This document shows, piece by piece, positions 26,001 to 36,400 of a stretch of DNA of 64,000 bases. The notes beneath the pieces were generated by a model. That model was not told the origin of the DNA. It saw only the letters and a program-made list of their open reading frames with translations, and searched no databases. This DNA is from Mastacembelus armatus (Eukaryota > Chordata > Actinopteri > Synbranchiformes > Mastacembelidae). The position numbers and the translations under genes are program-made. Within the stretch, counting starts at the first letter, position 1; each line of letters starts with the position of its first letter. Location: NCBI RefSeq assembly GCF_900324485.2, contig NC_046654.1, positions 11,266,562 through 11,330,561 on the forward strand, written 5' to 3'.

Positions 26001-28584
26001 ATACTTTTTTTGGTTTGAAGCACAATGCTGTTGTTTAAGATGAATTTGATGATATTGTAGCTGTGTGAAAAAACAAGAGATAATATTGTTTTTCTAGCCT
26101 GTTTGGGGCCAGTGATTCAAGCTCATAACCTCAGACAGGAGACAAGAGTCTTTCACTGCTGGGCCTCTGTGTACACTGGAGCCTCAGATATGAGCCCCCT
26201 GACCACTAACACCACCATAGTAAAACACAAGCAATGTCTTACCTGTAAGGAAGTTCACTGTGACCCAAGCGAGGACTCCTAAAACAGCACATGGGTGACA
26301 ATGTCAGCATTCTTAAATACCACAGCAGTGATGCTAGATTTTTCCTATTCTGTCACGTTTAAGCACACACACTAATAAACTGTTGATGACTTTCGGTCCT
26401 GTGCTCTTTTCTTAGGCTAATACTAAAATAGCAGAGTTGGTTCAACGGACATGTAGGATCATAGACCAGCCCAGGTAATTATAGTTCTCTCAGATGTCAT
26501 GTTATTGCACTCATAAAGTGAGGATAATGAATGGCACATACTATGCAATGAAACATAACTTAATGGGCGTGGGCCAGAGACTCACACTGGCATATTTATT
26601 TGTCTCAGTGAGATAGTAAAAACAACTTTGAGAATACTTTTTTTTTTGCAGTAAATCAGGCACCTGCTCTGACAATTGTGAAAGAAACACAGAATTCCTC
26701 ATTTCTGAAGAAAATAAAGACCCTGTGTTCAATACACAGTACAAATCGGTACAAGACCTTTACTTACCTTCATTTTTTCCATTCATGATGGAAACACTGT
26801 TGTTTGGTATGAAGAAAGGGGATTCATCAAAGACCTCACGTACCTGAACAATACATGTATCACAGTTTCATTAGAATTATCTACTACCTGTGTTTAAATA
26901 ATCCACTTATGTTAAACTACACAACCAAAGACACTTCAGTTAGGATAATGTTTATCCAGCAGAAGAAAAACTATGTCTCTTTGGTTTTAGAGTGACAGAT
27001 AACGCAACCACAGGCATGGCTGGAACAGTAGCCTGGATTTAATACTTTAAATGACAAATATGGTTACTCCACACAACCCCACAACAGCTGTTTTTTGTAA
27101 CATGATAGCCACCAAATGGGCAGACTTGCTGCCTTTTTTTTTTTTTCAATGACACTTGTAAGCACTTAGTGGTTTCTCATCCCATTCCTTGGTGGAACGG
27201 GTGATGTTTGTGCCAAACTGTCTGAGGGCAGAGAGAAAACGTGCCTCACCTCCTTCAGAAGAGCATTGGCCTTGTCTTCAGGCAGCAGACGCAGACCGGC
27301 TGTGGCCTTCAGGACCACTGGGGTCATCCTCCAATTCTCTTCTGGCACCGTTTTCTTGGCAATCTTCAGCAACTGTCGGATTGTGTTGCCACCCTGCAAA
27401 AAAGGTGGCATTCAGGTACAGGCAGCAGCATTCATATTTGTGGTCAAGCACAGTGAAAACCAAGCCTGATATTTCATAATCAAATTAAGAAATGTATTTA
27501 GTAATTACAGTCTTGCCAGAATCAAAGGTTTGTAAATATACAGGAGTGGGCACTGGTGACAGTATCACATGGAATTTTTGTAATTAGTGTTTACATCACC
27601 TGAACCCAACCCAAAGAAAAACCCAATGGTTTGGTGGTTTGCAGACACTGAACACCTTAATAATAAGTGTTGGTTTAAACATGTGTACATACCTCTTCAG
27701 GGTTGTCCTTATAAGCAGACAGTCCAGGTTTCACCGCATGATACATTTCATTGACCAGAACAGGCAGCTCAACTAAAAGAGAGGTCAGTGGAATAGATCA
27801 TTAACCAGAATGCTAACTATAATATTTGGGGATATACTGTACAAAAGAAATTTGACCGTATGTAATTTCCTAGATTTCTTTCACAACCCATAATATTTAG
27901 ACTGCTGCACTTCACCTACATCCTTGGTTCTCATTTAGAGGTCTGCTGCCTACGCAGCTGAGTCAGACAGAAATTAAAAGTTGACTTCAGCTAGTTTTAG
28001 AAGCCGTACTGCCCATGCACTCTGCCGGTGCATGTTTGTCCTCACACCACACACTGAATGACCTAACAGAACAGACACAGTGGGAGCCAGCAGCATGTAC
28101 AAAACCCTACTATTAGTTCAGAGAGAGAGACAGAGAGAGTGCTGCACTTACCAGGGTCTTTCTGGATGAACTTATAGATGTGGATCCTGGTGCCCGTGCT
28201 CCCAGCGTCAAACATGATCCCATAGAAAACCCGCATCATGTTGTCGGGAGAGGAGGCTTCTGGTGCAGCTTGGTAAACCTCAGGTGGATTGTAAGGCTCG
28301 GGAGCAGGATGCAAGACTTCGGGCACCGGGTGGAAAGCCTCTGGTATGGTGTGGATGATTTCGGGTGCTGGGTAAAATACCTCAGGGATCGGAACGCTGG
28401 GCTGTGACACTTCTGGCACTGGGTTGGAGACCTCAGGGAGGAGGTTTTCTGTGTTGGCGGAGTGCTCCCGGTAGCGGATGAAGTGGGGGATGTAGCGGTG
28501 GTGCCGGTAGTAAGTTGCCTCTGTTATGAGGCTCCCAGCCAGAAGCCACACAGATAAAGTGAGGAGCAGGCTCGGCATGGTCAT
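23011..28584 (-). CDS. entpd5: ENTPD5 nucleoside diphosphatase, 13 exons, with an N-terminal Pro-Glu repeat
   Basis: ENTPD5 is an ER-lumenal or secreted UDP/GDP diphosphatase. It clears UDP made by glycoprotein reglucosylation, and in zebrafish it is needed for bone mineralisation. Exons from the start are 28152-28584, 27693-27772, 27250-27393, 26768-26843, 26243-26278, 25726-25814, 25553-25632, 25354-25415, 25147-25248, 24332-24475, 24177-24233, 23219-23334 and 23011-23094, for 500 residues (human 428). A hydrophobic signal sequence fills residues 4-20. Apyrase-conserved regions are IMFDAGSTGTRIHIY (from about 123), VLKATAGLRLLP, MNGKNEGVLAWVTVNFLTG, GILDLGGGSTQITFLP and FYAFSYYFDRAVD. No C-terminal membrane anchor is seen, as expected for the soluble ENTPD5/6 type. 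The extra length is the PE-rich repeat at residues 50-110, between the signal and the catalytic core. An in-frame ATG also exists at 28737, but the hydrophobic signal follows 28584 directly. Confidence 0.95.
28255..28437 (-). repeat. Heptad Pro-Glu repeat coding tract in entpd5 exon 1
   Basis: Residues about 50-110 of the entpd5 product contain nine PE dipeptides spaced mostly seven residues apart (PEVxxPx units such as PEVSNPV, PEVFYPA, PEAFHPV, PEVLHPA). At the DNA level this is a degenerate 21-base tandem repeat. As I recall it, human ENTPD5 has a short unrelated linker here. Confidence 0.85.
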
Positions 28585-30520
28585 TGTTTTCACAGCCACA
28601 GAGAAGAGACAGCTAGAGAGGAAAAAAGGACAGATGCAAAGAAGAAGCCTTGCTGGATGCTGGAGTAGAAGGTTGACAGATGCCCTGAAGACAAGAGCAG
28701 TGGAGATGGAGAGAGGCAGAGTGGATGCAGTGCACACTCAGGACTGTCCGGCCATCTGTTTACAGTATATAAAGACATAAGGGCTTGGCATAGGGCCACA
28801 CCGAGAGAAGCCATCCACCAATCCTGTAGCAGTCCATCCCAACTCCATCAGGAGCCCCCCCTCCTGTGAGCTGAGCTGGAGACTACCTGTCTACCATAAG
28901 CACTTCCTTTTTTTCAAGAGGAGAAGGAAGATTATTTTTGGCTGTGTTTTTCCCCTCCTCATCTTTACTGGTTATTCCTGAGCCAAAAAATCCCCTTCGG
29001 AAAGTAGAAATGGGTTTACAAAGAAGTCAAAATGAATAGTTCACACTGGAGAAACTCAAAAGAAACCGTCTTTAAATACTTTTTATTGCTGTATTTAAGA
29101 CTTGTATAGTAACTTCCCTCAGAAATTCCTTCACCCTGCAACTCTTTGGACTTTCACAACTTCTCAAATGCTCCAATTTGCCTGCTGTCTAAAAGAGGAG
29201 TGATGTAAGTTTCTACTTAGTGTTTGTAAATGTGCTTATGTAGAGTTTTGAAATTAATCACTGCAGTTTGGAAGGCAGCAATTTACATATTGCAATTACG
29301 TACCATTGTCACTTAATTTGGACTAAAGTGTGTAAATTGCTAAGTTTTGATTTATTCAAATGGTTTAGGACATAAAGAATCTCCAAAAGACAATACTCTA
29401 TTTGAGACTGAAAATGTGACTCATTAAAGATAAAACAGACTGTTATGTTATTGTACTACCTCTACTAAATTGTGTTCAGTAGCTTGAAGGGCTCATGCTT
29501 TTATAAAAAAAAAAAAAAGAAAATCCCATCAGCCTTCATTATTCTACAATAATCACCACATAAAATCTACTGCAGCAGCTTCGCCAACTTCAAAAATGCA
29601 AATCTGACCTGCACTGCAGCTGACATAAAAGTTAAAAGAATGTTAGCAACCATCTCACTCCCACTCATCTCTGTGTTAACCACAGGCTTTCCAAGGGAAA
29701 AATATTTGGACAGCAGGGCACGTTTCACGAGAGGATACATGAAAAGTATTAGTGACTGCTTCTGCAATTTAGGTGGGCGGTTGGCACAGCATCATAAGTC
29801 ACGTTGTAATATATTGGTCAATGCTTTCTCATGTAATGTTCAGCGTTACTGACAGTAACTGCAGGCTGCTGAAGGATCAAGGATATTCCACAGGAGTGGA
29901 GCGCAGAGGTACATCAGCTCAGAGACCTTACATGAACTGAGATTTGTACTGGGCTGTGATATTTTTCACCCACTTTGTATCAACAGAAAGAGGACAGAGA
30001 TCTGAACTAGAAAAGTCTGGTACTGTAGCAACTGAAGCATCCCTGAAAGAGGTGACCTTGTGTTAACCCTGACATAACATGTGCTGATACGAGCCCATTT
30101 CACCTCATGCAGTGGGCGACCAAGGCAGAAACCGAGCTGCTGGCTGGCCCAGCTGAGGGTAAGGGAAGGGCAGAGGTCCTTCAGATGGGCACAAGAGAGT
30201 GTAGAAGTCCACGAAGAGGACAGTGTGGGGAGGGTGGGGCTTGGCACCAGTGTTCACCCATCATGCCATTCCACTCCCAGGACACTCAACTGTGCAAAGC
30301 ACTGTTCCAACACTGTAATTTGGACTAAAAATATTGGGCTTTCTTTCCTCCTTCATTTTTTTCTAAATACTGTGGCTACTTTTTTCAATCTTGCGGCACA
30401 CCAGAATGATCGTTCGCCCCTATCAAAGCATCCATGTGCAGGACCTCTTCCTGGCTTGTGCCCATAGATGTCTTGGTTACATGTTAACAGAGTGATAATG
30501 TGATGAATAAAACCTGAATT

Positions 30521-30570
30521 CTGAATTTCCCTATGGGTGATGAGTAAAGGATCTATCTATCTATCTATCT
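30521..30570 (+). mobile_element. LINE-type 3' tail ending in (ATCT)n
   Basis: The phrase 'gaatttccctatgggtgatg' followed by 'agtaaaggatctatctatct' matches the 3' end common to teleost non-LTR elements and the SINEs that borrow it. The sequence upstream to about 30100 is GC-richer than its surroundings and may belong to the same insert, but I could not recognise it. A related tail lies at 11774-11821. Confidence 0.5.
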
Positions 30571-32942
30571 GAATACAAATGTCCTATTAGAAATATTTAA
30601 GAAGACATGTTCTGCCTGCGGCATGTGTTCGTTTTGAAATCACTGTTCATGATTTTCTTGCTGTTAATGTTCAAACGCATCTTGTGGTTAATGTACCAAT
30701 TATTATGGATAATGTTCGGTATTTGGACAGCTGCAATCCACCTTAGAACATTTGGTGCATGAATCATGTTTTAGTTTTAAACCAGCACCTATTTTATTTT
30801 GTCATTATGAAGTGATGCAATAGGATCTCCAAAGAAAATGTCATACAAATTAGACAACACAATTGTTATAAATTTTGAATATTCACAGTAGATAAATCAC
30901 AATAAACTAAACAAATCTGCCAAATCATGTTTGGATGTCATCCACATGTCTAAACTGTGTCAATCTACAACATGACACAGCACATTACAAACAATGTTTT
31001 AAACAAGAAGTAATTTCTATAAAACGTTTGGTATTTAGATTCTAGTTAAGTGAAACCATAAAGCACGAGAAGGGACCCTAGCTTTGTAATCCACACTGCA
31101 CAATATATCATTAATATGCTGCAATGTTACCCTCAGGAATGCCATGTTTGTGGGTGTCCTACCCCCAAAAAGTCCATTGAAGAGACCTAAACCTTGTCAT
31201 TACAATTCCAATGATAATGACAGCTTTGAAAAGCTCAGGGTTATTTCAGTTTTCTCTCCTTACTGTCATAGTAATTACCTTTAAATTTAGTCTTCACTCT
31301 GTTCATGATGCCAGGGCAGAAAGCGACCCTATATGAGTTTACCATAGCTACACCCAACACTTTTGTGATACTGCTTTGTTGTTTGATGAATAATCTGCAC
31401 TGGCCACTCTCAGCCTCCTGCAGAAAGCTGAGCAAGATTTTGGATAGAATTCAGTGGTTTTGAGCTTGACTTATGACCTGCACTAACTTTACATTGTTTC
31501 TGTTGGAGCTTCTCCGAAGATGTAAGCCAAATGCATTTACGTTGATCTTAGTGGTTTTCCCATAACTGCAAAAAACAACTGTGGGGATGGCACGAGTAAC
31601 ACATAGTTCTTTTCAGGACAACATGGACAATACTGCTGACAGGAGCCAAATCCTTTTCATGTCATCATGTGGGAGTAGATCATGTGCAAACAGATCTTGT
31701 TTGATAGCGCCCAGCGCGAGAAGGCTGTAATTACAAGACAAATACAGCCATTCTGTGTCAGTCAAGGGACTGTTGAGCACAACAGACATCTGTTTCTCAT
31801 AATCTCCCATAGTTATTGGTTGATTAAACTAAGACCAAAAAAAAAAGGAACCAATATAATTGGAGAAATAAATGCTAATGACAATTAAGAATCACACTGA
31901 GTGGGATCAGATTTTTAACAACAGAGACAAATATGAGAAAATTATGAGTGTGCTGAGTCCAGTAATAATTAAAACATTATATGCAGGTATGCTGAGTTTG
32001 TTTAGCTGATGGCCAGGAAACAAATGGCAGACAGTTTTAATAACTTGTTAATGATAAATAGACCAAATAAGTTGTTTGGTGTCATTGTTTGTTGGTGTAA
32101 AAATAGAATATCTCTGGGGTCTGAACTCTTTGTTGGATGTCACCTTGAAGTCTGTGAAGCTGTGAGGGGCTTTTTTACCCTTTCTGATCCTTTTTTAATG
32201 AAAAATTATTATTAATCAAAAAAAAATATGAGGGAATAATAAATGTAAATATTTGTTAGTGTCAGTTGAGAGGCAGAGCAGAGAAAACAGAGCAATGAAA
32301 ACGAACGTGAAATAGAGCGCTCAGGTGTGCTTCCCTGTACTGACAGAAGGCAGAGGAAATTTCAGGTGGACAGCCCAGTAGCTGAAAAGCAGAAGAGGAG
32401 GAGTGATTTGGAAACTGCACAGGAGGGTTGTGATGCACATGTAGGCAGGACTACCCTGCAGGGTGGCAGTGACAATGACAAGAGACTGACCCTTTGGTGG
32501 GTGAGCAGGAGACTTGGGTTCAGGGAAGGAGGCAGGAGAGGCAGAAGACTGGAGACTAGAGCAGACACCTGCTGGCCAGAGTGCAGAAATGCAGGGAGCC
32601 AGGGGAACCTTCATTGTCCCTGTGGATGGGTTACTTGGATGGGTGTTTTAGCTGAGCATGACATGATTGTCTGGCTAGGTGTTAGCAGACCAGCTGATGA
32701 TCTGACTGGCTACCCAATGATCTGACTGGGCCTGGGGGTGCAAGGTCACTCATGGTTGACCTGTGTGTCAGGAGATTATATTCTGAGTTGAAGGAGGAAC
32801 CTACAATGTGTAATATTTGGATGTAAGCACAGAAATAGCTGTCTCTGCAAAGAAGAAGCATTAATCATATGAACAGAAACAATAGGAAAAGGCAGGCAGA
32901 TTTATACTAACCAAATAGACTATGTTACTAGGCACTAACACT

Positions 32943-33075
32943 GAGGGCTGCAGCTAAATGAGAGGTTTACATTATGAATTAATCTGCCAATAGCTTTCTC
33001 GATTAATCAATGACTTGTTTGGTCCAAAAAAAAAAAAAAAAAAAAAATCAGAAAACTGTCAATAGTACTAGCCAA
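32943..33075 (+). repeat. 'GATTAATCG' family dispersed repeat (copy 3)
   Basis: It begins 'gggctgcagctaaatgagag', continues 'gaattaatctgccaatagct' and 'tctcgattaatcaatgactt', then 'gtttggtcc', in the family order. A poly-A run interrupts the copy at 33028-33047. The leading GGGCTGCA is the usual family terminus. Confidence 0.7.
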
Positions 33076-33321
33076 GAAGAAGAAACTGCCATGTTTAAGG
33101 GCCCATGAACAATGTGTTTACTCCGGGGGGGGGGGCTTCTTAGGTGAGGCGGTGCACTGGTAGCTACATAGGTGCGTTGAACATTAATGAATTAAAACTT
33201 TATTTCAGACATAAAAATGATCAATGCAGCAGCATCATTTGCATTTTATACCTTGGGTGCATTTACAAAAGGCCTACACAGGCTGCATGAGGAGAAACCT
33301 GACCTTTTCCTGGGCTGCAGC

Positions 33322-33335
33322 GTCTCCATGGCAAC
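33322..33335. promoter_or_regulatory. RFX X-box-like site GTCTCCATGGCAAC upstream of bbof1
   Basis: It matches the X-box consensus GTNRCCATGGYAAC at all but one defined position and ends with a perfect CATGGCAAC half. It lies 138 bases before the bbof1 start codon. BBOF1 is a ciliary basal-body protein, so control by RFX factors is plausible. The match is seen; its use is inferred. Confidence 0.6.
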
Positions 33336-33472
33336 AACCCTAAACATTAACAACAGGTTAGGAGCTTGCTATCGTTACCGTTCACAAACTGTGACACCCC
33401 GGGGACACATCTTCCCCTTATGGCAGCTCTGGTTTGTTACCTCTCGGATCTCAGCCAGTAGAAGCAGCAGTG

Positions 33473-36400
33473 ATGCCGAGGAAGAAAGCCTCCAAAGTCA
33501 AGAAGGCGAAAGGGTGAGCGCTTCTGTTTGTAACTTACACCATATTTTGTCGTTCAAACTCGAGCTAACACTTCACAACAACACACAGGAAAGGGAAAAG
33601 AGATGGCAAACAGGAGTCAAAAGCGGACAAAGAGCTGGACGCGGAGAAGGCCAAAGCCAACGCGGCCCTCTGGGAGCTGAGGCTGCAGGTCACCGACCAG
33701 TCGCTCGTGCAGTACCGCGAGGCTTGCCGCAAGCTGGCACGTGTCAACGAGGAGCTCACTAATCAGCTGTACCGCGTGGAGAGGGACTCCATCGACGTAA
33801 CCGGCTTTTTGAAGAGACAGGACGCGGCGAAAGAGGAGAAGGTCGTGAAGTGACATTAGTTAGTACGTGCAAATAAGCGTCGAATCATTTTCTCTTGACC
33901 AACTGTGTTTTGTTTTTTTTTTTTTTACAGATCTGTTTGCTGCAGAGCAGCCTAAAAAGTCAAGCGGCGCTCGCACGTGAGGAGCAACAGAAAGTGGTGA
34001 GTTCGTTTTAAACACAGCCACAAGAAAACAAGTGCAACTCCAGCTTTTATTAAGCCCACAAAACATGCACGGGCTGGGGTGCTCACTGTGGAATACGGCA
34101 TTGTTGTGATCTGCTGTGAGCAAATTAAACTTGTAGTATCTGAAAAATGTGCTGCGTTGTCTTAACAGCTGTCATGTGTGTAATTATGTTTACACTTATT
34201 ATGTAAGAAAACAACAACCAAACCATAAAACAAACAAAAAATAAAACAAACCCTCACATTCCCGAGTTACATGGTCTAATGTTATTTTAATCCATGTCAG
34301 TGGCGACAGAAAAGAAAAAAAAAAAACATAATTTAAAAGTGCTGGCTCTGGAAAGGCAGTCACACTTGATCTTGCTGTGTTAACCATACATCACATATAT
34401 CCTTACTCTGAAATGCCAGTTTATGTTACATAACAAAAGGCTCTTATTTTGACTCATTTTATTTTTACTGATCTCTGCTGTTTGTAGTTAACATCAAGCT
34501 ATCAAAACTGACATGACAAAATTCAAGTGGCTTTAAAAGACAAAAAAAAAAAGGTACAAAAAAACTTGTGCTTCTTTTGGTAGCAGCTGTTTTCCATCTT
34601 CCAGCTCTTACTTCATACTAGTAAAATTGAGTCCATTAAGCTTCTGAGGAAGAAAAAGAGGCATGGTCTGGACCAACTTGAAACATAACTATTTTAAACA
34701 TGTATGGAACTGTCACATATGTCCAGTTGGTAAAAAAAAAAAAAAAAAAATACTGTTGTGTGGTTGACTGTAAAGATGTGTCTTTAGGACGGGGTGTTCA
34801 CAGCCCTTTTCTCATGGTGAGGTGACAAAATGGTTCGTCTTGAAAATCAAATTGGCCAATGGAAACTACCCCATCAAAGGGAATAACTGGATGCAAATGT
34901 CCTGGTTTTTGTTTAAAGAGAGACATGGTGAAACTCTGATTCGGTCATCCAACTAATTACTCTATAAAGACTTTTCCAACTGCAGTTACTGCAGAGCAAG
35001 AGGACAAGAAGGATGCATGCAATACTAATCAACTTTAAGCTGGTGGACATTTTTTGAAGCTATGTGACCACATAGTGAAAACTGCATATTACTCCAACCA
35101 ATGTGTAAATACTGTAGATTGGAGCATCATTGTGGCTCAACGTACACAGAGTCATCTGAAGAATAATGATTAGGCCTACAGTTGTAATCAGATGGGTGAT
35201 AACCTCTCATTTAGTCATCATGTACATGTTTGTGGCTGCGTGTTTTGCTAGGCTCTCATGATTTGGGGCACTTTTTGCTTCTCCACAGTAGCATGTTGAG
35301 GTATTTAGCCTTACTGATCTGTGCTGAAGTTGGTTTTGGGAAAGAGTAAACTCTGAGACAAAAATCTTCTTCCCATACTGATACAAGCTGCATTTATGGG
35401 AAATTTTCAGCAGTGTGTGCTGCAGATAATTAGATGCATTTTTTTTTTGGAATGCATATAATTTGCAGAATGTCTTTCATTTTGCGTTGCTAATTTCATG
35501 ATTGGTTTCAACAGGTTGAAAATTACACACTTCAAATTAATGAGATGAAGGAACTGTTCACAAAGAAGTGCAGTGACTTTAACATGATCCAAGATGGAAT
35601 GAAGAAAATTAAGGAGTTTCAGAAGATGAAAGCCCAGATGCAGCAGGAGCTCAATGATGTAAGTTAAAAAAAAAACAAACAAAAAAAAAACTCAAGATGT
35701 TTCTTCCTATGCCAGTAACTGTGATCTTTCACTCTGTAGATTAGAGAAAGCATGGATATCGCTGACAAGGAGCACAGAGAAAACATAAACAAAATGGAGC
35801 ACAAATTCTTCAAGGAAAAGGTACTTAGTCACAAAGCATCACCTGAAATGTTACTATACTCATCCATATAGAACATTACGAAATAAATCTGATCGGTCTA
35901 ATACTTAGTACTAGAGATCTGACCCTCTTTTAATTAAAAGAAAGGAGGCGGATGTTGTGGAAAACAATAGGATGTCCCAGGTGGAATAGTAAGTGTGTTT
36001 CATAAATTTCCTTGCAGGCTCGCCTGGAGAGAGAAGCTGAGCAAACGATAGCCAAGGTGGAGGAGAGGGCCTATAATAAAGCCCTTTTGTGAGTGCGTTT
36101 CCACTGTCTCTTTGCAATTTAATGCTATTCTATAAACTGCACTTTCATGTGCTTGAAACACAAAAAATAATTGACACATAAGTGTTTATGTATATAAATA
36201 GAAATAAGTGTACATCACCTAAGCCAATGATCACATCCTTAGCCAACCCAGAACGTCACGCAAGGAGGAAAGTGTAAGGCGTCTATAGTAGACCGTAGTT
36301 TATTACTTTTGAGGCTGCTAGATGTGTAGTTCGCCTCTGCTATGTTTAGTTATTTTTCACTGCTCATAAAACATCAGCATTGATACTGGTGTGGTCCTGC

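Larger units (their letters stand above)
28585..33472. other. Intergenic region between entpd5 and bbof1 5' ends
   Basis: About 4.9 kb between divergent genes. It holds the entpd5 promoter and 5' UTR at the left, a LINE-like tail at 30521-30570, a dispersed repeat at 32943-33075, poly-A near 33028-33047, poly-G near 33125-33134, and an X-box-like site at 33322-33335 just before bbof1. The open frames within it do not resemble known proteins. Confidence 0.55.

Noticed and set aside
26095-26225. Possible second tRNA-SINE remnant in an entpd5 intron
   Set aside because: A few words ('gattcaagct', 'ccactaacaccacca') recall the SINE head, but the order and B box are not convincing.
30081-30467. 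128-codon plus-strand frame in the entpd5-bbof1 spacer
   Set aside because: No recognisable domain, no start or splice context, and it sits next to a LINE-type tail; chance frame in GC-richer sequence.
33217-33762. 181-codon plus-strand frame overlapping the bbof1 start
   Set aside because: It reads bbof1 exon 2 in the wrong frame, and its N-terminal half is promoter and 5' UTR sequence; the bbof1 frame from 33473 has clear homology.
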